The notes beneath the pieces are model-generated. The model made no database searches. It saw nothing but the letters and a program-made list of their open reading frames with translations, and was not told where the DNA came from. 64,000 nucleotides of DNA from Marinobacter sp. SS5-14b (GTDB lineage Bacteria; Pseudomonadota; Gammaproteobacteria; Pseudomonadales; Oleiphilaceae): the NCBI RefSeq assembly GCF_030541005.1, contig NZ_JASSVM010000008.1:1-64000 (forward strand), given 5' to 3'. Shown here piece after piece: positions 53,441-63,267 of this stretch. Position numbers and translations under genes: made by a program. The stretch's first letter is position 1. Each line of letters begins with the position of its first letter.

Positions 53441-54841
53441 CTAACGGTTGTTTGCCGGCGCGTCCGCTGCGACCCGGTCCGGAACGCCCCGGGTGTCGCC
53501 GCTTACCTTGCCAATGCCCTGCTCAAACTCCTGCCGGAAGTGCCGCAGCGCTGTCTCCAGCGGCATGGCGGCGCCAGGGGCAAGGGCGCAGAATGTCAGC
53601 CCCGGGCCACAGTCCGCCGCCAGCTTGTCGAGCAATTCGATGTCGCCGGCCTGCCCCTGTCCCTTTTCCAGGTCCCGGAGCAGTTTTACCACCCAGGGCA
53701 GACCATCACGGCACGGAGTGCACCAGCCGCAGGATTCCCGGGCGAAGAACTCCTCCAGGTTGCGCATCAGCGATACCATGCCCCGGTCCTCGGGGACCGC
53801 CATCATCAGGCCGGTGCCCAGCCGGCTGCCGACATTGGCGATAGAGTCAAAGTCCAGGGGCAGCTCCAGATGCTCCGGCAACAGGAAGCCGGTGCTGGTG
53901 CCGCCGGGCAACCATGTCTTGAGCCGGAGGCCTTGCCGCAGCCCCCCGGCCCGGTCGAGCAGCTCGGCCCCGGTGACGCCCATGGGCAGCTCCCAGAGGC
54001 CCGGCTCCGCAACCGGCCCCGACACGCCATAAAGCTTGGTGCCGCCGTCACCGGTACGGTTGCCGGACAGGTTCTGATACCAGTCAGCGCCATGGAGAAT
54101 CACGGCGGGTATGTTGCACAGGGTCTCGACGTTGTTAACTACCGTGGGCCTGCCCCAGGCTCCGGACTGGCCGGGGAACGGCGGCTTGGCCCGGGGATTG
54201 GCGCGCTTCCCCTCCAGTGCATTGATCAGAGCCGTTTCCTCGCCGCAGATGTAGCGCCCCGCCCCGGTATGCACCGCGATGTCGAAATCGAACCCGCTGC
54301 CATCAATATCCGGCCCCAGCCAGCCGGCTTCGCGGGCCTCATCAATGGCCCGGTTCAGCACCCGGGCCGCCTCCACGTATTCACCCCGCAGAAAAATGTA
54401 GCCTTGCCGGGCGTTGTTGGCCCGGGCTCCGAGGATCATCCCCTCAATCAGCAGGTGGGGTTGCTGCTCCATCAGCAACCGGTCCTTGAAGGTGCCCGGT
54501 TCCATTTCATCCGCGTTGCAGATCAGGTAGCCCCGGGGCATGTCACCCCCCTGCAGCGTCAGGCTCCACTTGACGCCAGCGGAAAAACCGGCGCCGCCCC
54601 GGCCACGCACATTGGCGTCTTTCACCACGGTGATGATGCCCTGGGGGTCGCTCTCGGCCAATGCCCGGCGGACCGACTGATAACCATCCTTATCCAGATA
54701 TTCGCCGAGCCAGACCACCTCGCCGTCGTCCCTCAGCCTCCAGGTCAGCGGATGGGTTTCGGGTTGACGCTCGGTACCGGATTGCCGTATCCGGCTGTGA
54801 TAACGCAGCGGGTTGCCTTGACCTGAGGTGGATCCGCTCAT
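53441..54841 (-). CDS. nuoF: NADH-quinone oxidoreductase subunit F
   Basis: 466 residues. NADH/FMN site: [17 protein letters not shown] and [16 protein letters not shown]. The [4Fe-4S] cluster N3 ligands are [11 protein letters not shown] and the later Cys in [13 protein letters not shown]. It oxidises NADH and hands electrons to NuoE and NuoG. The ATG overlaps the nuoE stop. There are 60 bases to the nuoG ATG, slightly more than other gaps in the operon. Confidence 0.94.
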   Translation of the reverse strand: MSGSTSGQGNPLRYHSRIRQSGTERQPETHPLTWRLRDDGEVVWLGEYLDKDGYQSVRRALAESDPQGIITVVKDANVRGRGGAGFSAGVKWSLTLQGGDMPRGYLICNADEMEPGTFKDRLLMEQQPHLLIEGMILGARANNARQGYIFLRGEYVEAARVLNRAIDEAREAGWLGPDIDGSGFDFDIAVHTGAGRYICGEETALINALEGKRANPRAKPPFPGQSGAWGRPTVVNNVETLCNIPAVILHGADWYQNLSGNRTGDGGTKLYGVSGPVAEPGLWELPMGVTGAELLDRAGGLRQGLRLKTWLPGGTSTGFLLPEHLELPLDFDSIANVGSRLGTGLMMAVPEDRGMVSLMRNLEEFFARESCGWCTPCRDGLPWVVKLLRDLEKGQGQAGDIELLDKLAADCGPGLTFCALAPGAAMPLETALRHFRQEFEQGIGKVSGDTRGVPDRVAADAPANNR

Positions 54842-55353
54842 TCGTAGCCCTCCAGCAGGTCGGACAGATCCTCCGGTGTGACCGGCCCGAAGGTTTCGCC
54901 GTCAATCATCAGCGCCGGGGCACCGTCACAGGCGCCGAGACAACACACGGGTAACAGGGTGAAGCGGCCATCGGCGGTGGTGGCGCCGTAGTCCACTCCC
55001 AGCTTCTCCACCAGGGCCTGTTTCAGCGTTTCATACCCGGTCAGGAAGCAGGAGCTGCTGTCGCAGACCAGGATCACATGGCGCCCTACCGGCTGACGGA
55101 AAATCAGGCTGTAAAAGGTAGCCACGCCGTCCACCGCGGCGAATCCCAGGCCCAGCAACCGCCCGATGGCCATGATGGCACCGTCGGGAACCCAGCCATG
55201 GCGGCGCTGGACGATCTTCAACGCCTCGATACAAGCGGCCTGGGGCTGCTCGTAGTGTTCCTTTTCCCGGAGAATCGCGGCTTCGTCGTCCGGGTGCAGT
55301 TCAAAACGGTCACTGCCGATCAGTTCGGTTGTGTGCGGGGTTGTTGCCATCAT
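54838..55353 (-). CDS. nuoE: NADH-quinone oxidoreductase subunit E
   Basis: 171 residues ([11 protein letters not shown]; either Met may start). A thioredoxin-like [2Fe-2S] protein with ligands in CDSSSC and [10 protein letters not shown]. It contains the family's YYQQ-like N-terminal helices ([20 protein letters not shown]) and [12 protein letters not shown]. Start overlaps the nuoCD stop, end overlaps the nuoF start. Confidence 0.93.
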   Translation of the reverse strand: MMATTPHTTELIGSDRFELHPDDEAAILREKEHYEQPQAACIEALKIVQRRHGWVPDGAIMAIGRLLGLGFAAVDGVATFYSLIFRQPVGRHVILVCDSSSCFLTGYETLKQALVEKLGVDYGATTADGRFTLLPVCCLGACDGAPALMIDGETFGPVTPEDLSDLLEGYE

Positions 55354-57131
55354 CAGCGATCCACGTCTGCCATTACGAAATCGATACTGCCCAGGTGGGC
55401 GATCATGTCCGGCACGAAGCCTCCGCGCATCAAGGACGGTATCTGCTGCAGGTGCGGAAAGCTCGGAGTCCGGATGCGGGTTCGGTAGCTCATGTTATTG
55501 CCGTCGCTGGTCAGGTAATAACTGTTTATGCCTTTGGTGGCCTCCACCATTTGCAGGGATTCGCCGGGTTTCAGAACCGGACCCCAGGACACCTGCAGAA
55601 AGTGCGTGATCAGCGTTTCGATGTGCTGCAACATCCGCTCCCTGGGTGGCGGGGTGGTCAACGGGTGGTCCGCCTTGTAGTCGCCCGCGGGCATGTGATC
55701 GACGCATTGCTGGATAATGCGCAGGCTCTGCCGCATTTCCTCAATACGCAGCTGGCCCCGGTCAAAAACGTCTCCGTGCTGCCCCAGAGGCACCTCGAAG
55801 TCGAAGTTCTCATAGCCGGAATAGGGCCGCTGTTTGCGCAGATCGAAGTTGCAGCCAGTGGCCCGCAGGTTGGGACCGGTCACGCCCCATTCCAGGGCCT
55901 CGGTGGTGGTGAAGGCAGCCACATGCCGGGTCCGCTCCCGCACCAGGGCGTTTTTCATCATGGCCAGCTCGTATTCCCGCAGCCGCGGCGGCATCCAGTC
56001 AAGGAACTCCTGCACCAGTTGCTGCCAGCCCACGGGCAGGTCCTGGGCAAGGCCGCCGATCCGGTACCAGGCCGGATGCATGCGAAAACCGGTGATGCCC
56101 TCAATCACCTTGTAGGCCCGCTGGCGGTCAGTGAAGCTGTAGAACACCGGCGACATGGCGCCCAGATCCTGCAGGTAGGTCCCCAGGAACAGCAAATGGC
56201 TGCTAATACGGAACATCTCCGCCATCATCACCCGGACCGTCTTGACCCGGTCGGGCACCTCGATACCCGCCAGTTTCTCAACCGCAAGGACATAGGGAAG
56301 GTTGTTCATTACGCCGCCGGTGTAGTCGATGCGGTCGGTATAGGGAATGAAGCTGTGCCAGGTCTGGCGCTCGGCCATTTTTTCCGCGCCCCGGTGGTGA
56401 TAGCCAATATCCGGCACGCAGTCGATGATCTCCTCGCCGTCCAGTTGAAGCACGATCCGGAAGGCACCGTGGGCAGAGGGATGATTGGGGCCCAGATTGA
56501 GGAACATGAACTCGCTGCCATCCCGCTCACGCTGCATGCCCCAGGCTTCCGGTTCGAATTTCAGCGCCTCCTGCTCCGTCTGCTGCCCCTCCACTGTCAG
56601 GGTGTAGGGGTCGAATTCCGTGGCCCGCGCGGGATAGTCCTTGCGTAATGGGTGGCCATGCCAGGTGGGCGGCATAAGCAGCCGTTGCAGATGGGGATGG
56701 CCGGTTGCGGTAATGCCGAACAGATCCCAGATTTCCCGCTCATACCAGTTGGCATTGGCAAACACCCGGGTCACGCTTGGCAGGTTCGGGTCGCCACCGG
56801 TCAGCGCCACCTTGATGATCAGGTCTTCATTACGATCCACCGACAGCAGATGATAGAAGACCGTGAAATCCGCGGCTGGTAGCCCGTCACGGTGGGCACG
56901 GAGCCGCTCGTCCACGGCAGAGAGATCGTAAAGCATGGAAAAAGACGCCGGCGGCGCCTTCAGGTGGCGCAGTATCTCCACTATCCGCTCACGTCGCACC
57001 CACAGCACCGGAAGCCCGGTCAGGGTAGGCTGAACGTGCTCGATGTGTTCCCGGAATCCGTCCAGAAGCCCGAGGGCCCGGTCAATGCCGGACTGGGCCG
57101 GTGCATGCCTGTCGAGAGCGTCTGTGCTCAT
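55353..57131 (-). CDS. nuoCD: NADH-quinone oxidoreductase fused subunits C and D
   Basis: 592 residues. The NuoC part (1-190) ends with the signature [20 protein letters not shown] and [20 protein letters not shown]. The NuoD part begins [20 protein letters not shown] and has [20 protein letters not shown] and [10 protein letters not shown], which line the quinone pocket. Fusion of C and D is typical of many gammaproteobacteria and supports the taxonomic guess. Confidence 0.95.
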   Translation of the reverse strand: MSTDALDRHAPAQSGIDRALGLLDGFREHIEHVQPTLTGLPVLWVRRERIVEILRHLKAPPASFSMLYDLSAVDERLRAHRDGLPAADFTVFYHLLSVDRNEDLIIKVALTGGDPNLPSVTRVFANANWYEREIWDLFGITATGHPHLQRLLMPPTWHGHPLRKDYPARATEFDPYTLTVEGQQTEQEALKFEPEAWGMQRERDGSEFMFLNLGPNHPSAHGAFRIVLQLDGEEIIDCVPDIGYHHRGAEKMAERQTWHSFIPYTDRIDYTGGVMNNLPYVLAVEKLAGIEVPDRVKTVRVMMAEMFRISSHLLFLGTYLQDLGAMSPVFYSFTDRQRAYKVIEGITGFRMHPAWYRIGGLAQDLPVGWQQLVQEFLDWMPPRLREYELAMMKNALVRERTRHVAAFTTTEALEWGVTGPNLRATGCNFDLRKQRPYSGYENFDFEVPLGQHGDVFDRGQLRIEEMRQSLRIIQQCVDHMPAGDYKADHPLTTPPPRERMLQHIETLITHFLQVSWGPVLKPGESLQMVEATKGINSYYLTSDGNNMSYRTRIRTPSFPHLQQIPSLMRGGFVPDMIAHLGSIDFVMADVDR

Positions 57132-57179
57132 GATGCTGACTCATCTCCTGTCAAGGTTGGGCAAATCGGGAGGCGGCGC

Positions 57180-57857
57180 TCAGAGTTTGTCCGGAGTCCT
57201 CAGTTCGGTGGCCTCGATTCGCTGGCTCCGTTTCTGCTCCCGCTGGGACCCCATCTCGGCCTTGTAAACCCCTTGATCCCCCACGACCCAGGACAGCGGC
57301 CGGCGCTCCTCCTGAATCGAGTCCTGCAACAACTGAAGTGCCTGCAGGAAGGCCTCGGGCCGCGGCGGACAGCCCGCTACATAGACATCCACGGGCAAGA
57401 ACTTGTCAACCCCCTGAACCACCGAATAGATGTCGTACATACCGCCAGAGTTGGCGCAGGAGCCCATGGAAATGACCCACTTGGGTTCCAGCATCTGATC
57501 GTAGAGCTGCTGAATAACCGGAGCCATTTTGATGAAACAGGTACCCGCTATCACCATAAAGTCGGCCTGCCTCGGCGAGGCGCGGATCACCTCCGACCCG
57601 AAGCGCGCAATGTCATGGGGCGAGGTAAATGCGGTAGTCATTTCCACGTAGCAGCAGGACAGACCGAAGTTATAGGGCCACAAGGAGTTCTTGCGCCCCC
57701 AGTTCACCGCCGAATTGAGGACGTCACTCAGCTTGCCGGTGAATACGTTGCGTTCAAGCTGGCTTTTGACGTATTCCTCCGATGACTGCCGGCGCCCCAG
57801 CGGGTAACGGTCACTGGATTCCTGCTCTTCCTCGGCCCGTGTCAGTCTGTAAGGCAT
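57180..57857 (-). CDS. nuoB: NADH-quinone oxidoreductase subunit B
   Basis: 225 residues. The [4Fe-4S] cluster N2 ligands are visible: the double Cys in [24 protein letters not shown] and [15 protein letters not shown]2 is the last cluster before quinone. There are 49 bases to nuoCD and 71 to nuoA. Confidence 0.95.
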   Translation of the reverse strand: MPYRLTRAEEEQESSDRYPLGRRQSSEEYVKSQLERNVFTGKLSDVLNSAVNWGRKNSLWPYNFGLSCCYVEMTTAFTSPHDIARFGSEVIRASPRQADFMVIAGTCFIKMAPVIQQLYDQMLEPKWVISMGSCANSGGMYDIYSVVQGVDKFLPVDVYVAGCPPRPEAFLQALQLLQDSIQEERRPLSWVVGDQGVYKAEMGSQREQKRSQRIEATELRTPDKL

Positions 57858-57928
57858 GGCTGGTCTCCATATAAAGGTTTGCTGACAGTGATCAAGGTCC
57901 GGGCAACGTCCCCCAGGGACTCAGTGGC

Positions 57929-58336
57929 TCAGCTCTCCCTGTATCCCTGAGAGCCCTCGGGAGCCCACTCCAAAGCCCCTGAGCGACTGTCGTAGAGCAG
58001 GCCGGCAAGCAATATCAGTATAAAAACCGCCGCGCCCCAGAACCCGCTCCAGCCCGTTTCCGGAATCACAACCGCCCAGGCAAACAGAAACACCGCCTCA
58101 ATATCGAAGATCACAAAGAGCATCGCGACCAGATAAAACTTGACGGAAAACCGCTGGCGGGCGTCACCGACACCGACAATACCGGACTCAAACGGGATGG
58201 TTTTGCTGACGCCATGGCTGCGCCCGCCAAGCAGGCTGGAAACGCCTGCCATGAAGGCACATAAGCCGAGGGCAGCGATCACAAAAAAACCGGTTGCCCA
58301 ATAGTTGACCAGCAACTCATTGACCGTGTCCGACAT
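57929..58336 (-). CDS. nuoA: NADH-quinone oxidoreductase subunit A
   Basis: 135 residues, three membrane helices, with the conserved loop [20 protein letters not shown] and [20 protein letters not shown]. First gene of the thirteen-gene operon. ATG at 58336 has a very strong ribosome site (AGGAGGGGG). The predicted transcript starts near 58353, a leader of only about 17 bases, under a response-regulator site with an Anr box farther up. Confidence 0.94.
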   Translation of the reverse strand: MSDTVNELLVNYWATGFFVIAALGLCAFMAGVSSLLGGRSHGVSKTIPFESGIVGVGDARQRFSVKFYLVAMLFVIFDIEAVFLFAWAVVIPETGWSGFWGAAVFILILLAGLLYDSRSGALEWAPEGSQGYRES

Positions 58337-58359
58337 ACCCCCTCCTGTTCTGAATCATC

Positions 58360-58391
58360 ACCCTATCCGCCCAACCTGAAACGGAACTGAA
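58360..58391 (-). promoter_or_regulatory. Response-regulator promoter i of the nuo operon
   Basis: Minus strand: TTCAG (58391-58387), six bases, TTCAG (58380-58376), ten bases, TAGGGT (58365-58360). Same -10 hexamer as promoter d. It places complex I under the same control as the copper and RND genes. Confidence 0.7.
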
Positions 58392-58416
58392 TCAGCAGAG
58401 CAATCGTTCTCAATTT

Positions 58417-58430
58417 TTGATCCCGATCAA
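58417..58430. promoter_or_regulatory. Anr/FNR box upstream of nuo
   Basis: TTGATCCCGATCAA, perfect. It starts 26 bases after the upstream half-site of promoter i, identical to the metal ATPase promoter, and is centred near -70 relative to the predicted start. Confidence 0.8.
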
Positions 58431-58686
58431 ATTCACAAGACTGTTTCCAGCTGGCCTCAGTCAGCAGAGCGCACTACTCACTGCCATAAATCAAGACCTG
58501 CAGGAAACAGCAACTCCGCGGGCATAATCGAGTAGAGCAAGGTATCTGGAGGCTTCATACTGGCGCTGCTTTGAAAGCAGGTACCGTACAGACTGTGTTG
58601 TCTACTAATATGGCTTCATCGCACCGATTGAGGCCTTCGTGCAGTAACCATTGCCAGCACGATTGCCAACATCGCCAGGGGAGGAA
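58431..58686. other. Intergenic region upstream of the nuo control sites
   Basis: 256 bases between the nuo control region and the nuoN-like fragment on the same strand. No gene, strong hairpin or further box recognised. Confidence 0.4.
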
Positions 58687-59244
58687 TTAGGACGACGACC
58701 ACGCTACCAGTCCCAAGAGAAAGAACTGGGCCGCCAGACCGAGGATCAGCGTGGCAGCAAAGGTTGTCACTACCACCGTGCCAAGAGCTTTGCCCACCGG
58801 CGCGAATTCCGTCGCCGCCTGCTGGTACATGGGCACGACAATGCGTAGATATACCGCCAGTGAAAGTACACTGTTGGCAATTGCAACCACCGCCAGCCAG
58901 GTGAATTGGACATCAATGGCGGCGGCGAACAGCAGGAACTTCCCAACGAAGCCGGCAAGTGGCGGAATCCCGACCAGCGATAGCAGAAAGACCACCATTG
59001 CGATGCCAATAAGCGGTTGGGCGCGCCCCAATCCGTCAAAATCGTTCAGAGTCCGTCCGATATTGGCGGCAACGGCGAAAGCGCCCAGATTCATGGCCGC
59101 ATAGGCGGCAGCAAACAGTATAATGGATGGCAGAGCAAGTTCACTGGCGCCGACTGCCAGGATACCCAGAAGGAAATAGCCGGATTGGGCAATCGACGAA
59201 TAGGTCACGGAGTTCATTATGAATTCTTGGTGCAGATCAGACAT
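58687..59244 (-). pseudogene. Duplicated 3' fragment of a nuoN-like gene
   Basis: 185 codons. After 14 unrelated residues (MSDLHQEFIMNSVT) the sequence YSSIAQSGYFLLGILAVGAS to the end aligns with the last 170 residues of the nuoN-like gene at 60410, mostly identical (for example VFLLSLVGIPPLAGFVGKFL and QQAATEFAP). Homology starts sharply near 59202. Only the last helices of an antiporter-like subunit are present, so it cannot pump protons alone. Together with the full gene it flanks the permease gene. Confidence 0.8.
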
Positions 59245-59270
59245 TCAGGCTTTCGCCGGAAACCGCCCGG

Positions 59271-60422
59271 TCAGCCGGCCGGCACCGCAAAAAGGAGGAC
59301 AAAAATGAGTGCCAGCGCAACCAGGAAGAAACGTACCCGCTCACGCCGGTTGCGGCACACCGTCAGGGCCACCAGACATTGCAACAGGTAGTATAGGGCG
59401 AAGGCGCGTGACGCCAGCGCGATCACCGTAAAGGTGGAACCGGACCAGGCCAGCGCCATAGCCGCACCGCCTACCAGCAGGTAACCCCAACGCTGGGTGA
59501 GGCGCCGCCGCGTCACTTCCTCCAGGTTCGCCGCAGCCGCCAGGGTGTCCGCAACGGCAGCGGAGAACTGCGACAGGCCGGCGGCGAGGATAAGCGGCGC
59601 CGAAAGAAGTACCGAGACCGAGGCAACCACCTGGATCAGGCTGTTATCTGCGTATTGCCCGTCCAGAATTGGCACCAGGGGCAAGACCACGGCGACGAAT
59701 GCCACGTAGACCGTGAGAGATACATATTGCGACCAGCGCGAGGCGTGGATCCGCGTCCAGGTATCAAAACTCTGGCCGAGATAGCGCGGCGTTTCGAAGC
59801 CCTGCACCACGATCAGGGTACCGGCCACCATGGTCACCATTTCCCAGCCGGAACGTTGCGGCATGGATGGCAGCACAAAGCGTCCGGTGTCCAGAAAGTC
59901 GCTGATGTCACGCAGGGCGAAGGCGGCCAACAGCACAGCGAGCACCAGGATGGTCACATACAGAGCCCACCGCTCCATCCGCTCCAACGGTCTCAAGCCA
60001 CCCATGATGCCAATTGCAGTAATCACGCCGATCACCAGCGTGGTAAACAGGCTCTTGTTGAAGCCCGAATCCAGTCCGAAAGCCCCGAGCACGAAGGCGC
60101 TCAGGATATGAATGTAGAGGCACACGGACACAATATAAGCCAGGACCAGCGCCCCATCCGACAGTCGTTCGAGCGTGAGCGTCAGACGTTGACTGCCCGC
60201 TGCCAGCACCGGTTCAGCACACAGAATGTTATGGCGCACGACGGCACCGGTGTGAAAAGCGACAAAAGCCACCGCCAGCATCGCCCATAACGAATACGGC
60301 CCCACACTACTGGCCAGTACCGGTACGATGACCAGGAAGCCACTGCCGAAAATGGACGCCAGCGGTGTGCTCATGGCCGGCACGATGGCCAGCGTCGCCG
60401 GGCGGGGCACTAGGCCGGCCAC
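59271..60422 (-). CDS. APC-superfamily-like permease
   Basis: 383 residues, about 11 membrane helices. The start is GTG at 60422, 13 bases inside the end of the nuoN-like gene; a later ATG (60374) would cut into the first helix. Features: LASIFGSGFLVIVPVLASSV in TM1, a VIGVITAIGIMGGLRPLERM loop, GTLIVVQGFETPRYLGQSFD and ASRAFALYYLLQCLVAL. GSGF in TM1 resembles the unwound Gly motif of amino acid permeases. Substrate unknown. Its coupling to a proton-pump-like subunit gene suggests use of the same ion gradient, an inference. Confidence 0.65.
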   Translation of the reverse strand: MAGLVPRPATLAIVPAMSTPLASIFGSGFLVIVPVLASSVGPYSLWAMLAVAFVAFHTGAVVRHNILCAEPVLAAGSQRLTLTLERLSDGALVLAYIVSVCLYIHILSAFVLGAFGLDSGFNKSLFTTLVIGVITAIGIMGGLRPLERMERWALYVTILVLAVLLAAFALRDISDFLDTGRFVLPSMPQRSGWEMVTMVAGTLIVVQGFETPRYLGQSFDTWTRIHASRWSQYVSLTVYVAFVAVVLPLVPILDGQYADNSLIQVVASVSVLLSAPLILAAGLSQFSAAVADTLAAAANLEEVTRRRLTQRWGYLLVGGAAMALAWSGSTFTVIALASRAFALYYLLQCLVALTVCRNRRERVRFFLVALALIFVLLFAVPAG

Positions 60423-61783
60423 TCCACCAGTCCCGCAAGAAAGAACTGGGCCGCCAGGCCGATGATCAGTGTGGCGGCAAAGGTGGTCACTACCACCGTG
60501 CCAAGACTTCTGCCCAATGGCGCGAATTCCGTCGCCGCCTGCTGGTACATGGGTACGACGATGCGCAGGTATACCGCTAGTGAAAGCACACTGTTGGCAA
60601 TCGCCACCACCGCCAGCCAGGTGAACTGGGCATCGATGCCGGCGGCAAATAGCAGGAACTTGCCAACGAAGCCGGCGAGAGGCGGAATACCGACCAGCGA
60701 CAGCAGGAAAACCACCATTGCGATTGCGGTCACCGGCTTTGCACGGCCCAGCCCACGGAACGCATCCAGCACACGGCCAGTTGCCGCGGTAACGGCAAAA
60801 GCGCCCAGGTTCATGGCCGCGTAGGCGGCAGCAAACAGGATAACCGATGTCAGCGCGAGTTTGCTTGAACCCACCGCGACGATGCCCAGCAGAAAGTAGC
60901 CGGACTGGGCAATCGAAGAATACGCCAACAGCCGGATGACGTTATCCTGCACCAGCGCGGCGAGATAGCCGTAGGTCATGGTCAGAACGGCCAGACCCGC
61001 GATGACGGCAGTCCAACCACTTTCCGGGGGCAGACCGCGAACCACCTGAGCAAGTGCGAACAGAGCCCCGATCTTGGGCACCACGGACAGGTAAGCCGCT
61101 ATCGACAGCGGCCCGCCCTCGTAGGCATCTGGCGCCCAGAAATGAAACGGAACCAGCGATGCCTTGTAGCCAAGGCCGATAACGACAGCCACAAAGCCGA
61201 TGATGACGGCCATAGGCATGGTATCCATGCCCGGCAGATCAGCAAGCAAGGTGGAGCCGGCGGCACCGAACCAGTAACTCAGACCGAAAATCATGATTGC
61301 ACCGGTGACCGAGGCAAACACGAAGAATTTCATGGCGGCTTCGGTGGCCGGGTCGGTATCCGGATAGGCGACCAGGGCGAAGGTGGCCAGGCCGGTCAAC
61401 AGTGTGCCCAACACCAGGAACATCGTATCGCCCGCGCCGGCCAGAACCAGGGCGCCGAGGGTGGCAAAGCACAGCAGGCTGTAGACCGTACCCTCACGCG
61501 CGGTGCCTCGCACATCCACTCGCGCTAGTAGCATGGAGAGCACGGTGGCCGGCAACAGAATAAGCTTGGCCCAGACACTGAGTTCGTCAATCCGGAAGCT
61601 GCCGCCGAACACCGTTGTGTCCGCGCCAATCAGACGCAACGTCAGCCCCGTGGCAGCGAGCAGCCCGATGACCGAGACCACCAGCGCTATTCGCGGCCGG
61701 CGCAGCATTTCCGCAATCAGCGCGCCGACAGCCGTTAACAGTACGGCAATTTCCGGAATCAATAATGCAAGATCACGGGCCAT
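60410..61783 (-). CDS. NuoN-like antiporter subunit of a second L-M-N set
   Basis: 457 residues from ATG at 61783, which shares one base with the nuoM-like stop. Has the conserved lysines (GLGYKASLVPFHFWAPDAYE, SVVPKIGALFALAQVV) and RLLAYSSIAQSGYFLLGIVA. The TM5 glutamate of NuoN (SLELLS in the nuo operon copy) seems missing: the aligned stretch is LVLGTLLTGLATFALVAYPD. Likely a component of a small proton-moving membrane complex rather than complex I proper, since subunits A-K are absent here. Confidence 0.8.
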   Translation of the reverse strand: MARDLALLIPEIAVLLTAVGALIAEMLRRPRIALVVSVIGLLAATGLTLRLIGADTTVFGGSFRIDELSVWAKLILLPATVLSMLLARVDVRGTAREGTVYSLLCFATLGALVLAGAGDTMFLVLGTLLTGLATFALVAYPDTDPATEAAMKFFVFASVTGAIMIFGLSYWFGAAGSTLLADLPGMDTMPMAVIIGFVAVVIGLGYKASLVPFHFWAPDAYEGGPLSIAAYLSVVPKIGALFALAQVVRGLPPESGWTAVIAGLAVLTMTYGYLAALVQDNVIRLLAYSSIAQSGYFLLGIVAVGSSKLALTSVILFAAAYAAMNLGAFAVTAATGRVLDAFRGLGRAKPVTAIAMVVFLLSLVGIPPLAGFVGKFLLFAAGIDAQFTWLAVVAIANSVLSLAVYLRIVVPMYQQAATEFAPLGRSLGTVVVTTFAATLIIGLAAQFFLAGLVEWPA

Positions 61784-63252
61784 TACAGCACCAGCGCCGA
61801 TGTGGTCCGGTGAATGATGTCCAGCACCCAGGACGGTGCCACGCCGGTGGCAACCGTGAGTACCAGCAGTGGCGCCACGGCAAGCCATTCCCGTACACTG
61901 AGATCGGGCATGGCCTGCCAGCGCTGTCTGGGCTCGCCCAGAAAGGTTTCGCGCAACGCCTTGAGAAAGGTGCCAGCGATGATGGCAATGCCCAGAATCA
62001 CAACAACCGCTACGGGCGCGCTACCCAAGGTGGCGAGAAAAATCTGAAACTCTGCCGGAAAGTGTGCCAGACCTGGCAGACCCAGGGATGCAAAGGCCGC
62101 CAACACAAATGACCAGCCAAGCATCGGGACCGTCTTGAGCAAGCCGCCGAACTCGCCCATTTCACGGGTATGGGCGCGGTCCTGAATCATGCCCACCAGC
62201 AAGAACAGGGCACCGGTGACCAGACCGTGGCTGAACATCTGCAACACGGCACCGTCCAGCGCGACGGTACGCACCGACGGGTCCAGAGTCAGTGCCGCCA
62301 CGGCGACGCCGACGATCACATAGCCCATGTGGTTGACCGAGGTATAGGCAACCAGGCGCTTCAGATCACTCTGGGCCAAAGCGGCGAAAGCACCGTAGAG
62401 CGCGCTGACGACACCCAAGGTCAGAACAACAAACCCCGCCTCACGGAACGCATCGGGGGTCATTTGCAGGGCGAAGCGGATCAGGCCGTAGGTACCGAAC
62501 TTCAGCATGATGCCGGCCAGGATGACACTGCCAACAGTCGGCGCCTGGACGTGCGCGGCAGGCAACCAGGTGTGCAGCGGCACTGCGGGGATCTTTACGG
62601 CAAAGGTGATCAGCATGGCCACCAATGCCCACATGGCCGCGGCGCCATCCAATGGCGGATTCTCGATCCAGGCTCGCATGTCGAATGTCGGTTCGGGACT
62701 GCCTAGGTAAAGCCCGAGGATAGCGAGCAGAAGCGGCAGACTTCCCAGCAAGGTGTAAATGAAAAACATCAGCGCTGCTCGCTGCCTGTCCTCATGTCCC
62801 CACCCGGCGATCATGAAATACATGGAGACAAGGGAAACCTCGAAGAAGACGTAGAACAGGATACCGTCGAGGGCTGTAAAGGTACCGATAGACGCAGTTT
62901 CCAGAAGAAGTACCAGAGCAATATAGGCGCGCGGACGTTCACGAAGCGACGACGCATAGATCACAGCAACCAGGAAAAGAACGGCGCTCAACAGCACCAA
63001 AGGCAGACTGATCCCATCAACTCCCACCCGGTAGGCGGCACCGATGGCCGGTATCCATTGCAGCTCTTCGACCTGGGAAAAGCCTGCACCGCTCGCACCC
63101 TGAAACCACATGGACAGAGCACCGATCAGTGTAAGGGCGGCGGTAATAATCGCTATGACGTGTACCGTACGCGTTGCGGGCTTCGGAAGACACAGAATCA
63201 GCACCGCGCCGACCAGCGGCAAAAACAGGGTGAGCGAGACAAGTGGTAACAT
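61783..63252 (-). CDS. NuoM-like antiporter subunit of a second L-M-N set
   Basis: 489 residues, about 14 helices. TM5 Glu (FYVFFEVSLVSMYFMIAGWG), TM7 Lys ([20 protein letters not shown]) and TM8 Lys (AGIMLKFGTYGLIRFAL) are all kept, so proton transfer seems possible. Clearly diverged from the nuoM at 44847. It follows the nuoL-like gene by 15 bases and overlaps the nuoN-like gene by one. Confidence 0.85.
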   Translation of the reverse strand: MLPLVSLTLFLPLVGAVLILCLPKPATRTVHVIAIITAALTLIGALSMWFQGASGAGFSQVEELQWIPAIGAAYRVGVDGISLPLVLLSAVLFLVAVIYASSLRERPRAYIALVLLLETASIGTFTALDGILFYVFFEVSLVSMYFMIAGWGHEDRQRAALMFFIYTLLGSLPLLLAILGLYLGSPEPTFDMRAWIENPPLDGAAAMWALVAMLITFAVKIPAVPLHTWLPAAHVQAPTVGSVILAGIMLKFGTYGLIRFALQMTPDAFREAGFVVLTLGVVSALYGAFAALAQSDLKRLVAYTSVNHMGYVIVGVAVAALTLDPSVRTVALDGAVLQMFSHGLVTGALFLLVGMIQDRAHTREMGEFGGLLKTVPMLGWSFVLAAFASLGLPGLAHFPAEFQIFLATLGSAPVAVVVILGIAIIAGTFLKALRETFLGEPRQRWQAMPDLSVREWLAVAPLLVLTVATGVAPSWVLDIIHRTTSALVL

Positions 63253-63267
63253 GAATATGGGTTTCCT

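Noticed and set aside
55329..56648. 439-codon plus-strand frame opposite nuoCD
   Set aside because: Shadow of nuoCD, without ribosome site or recognisable domain.
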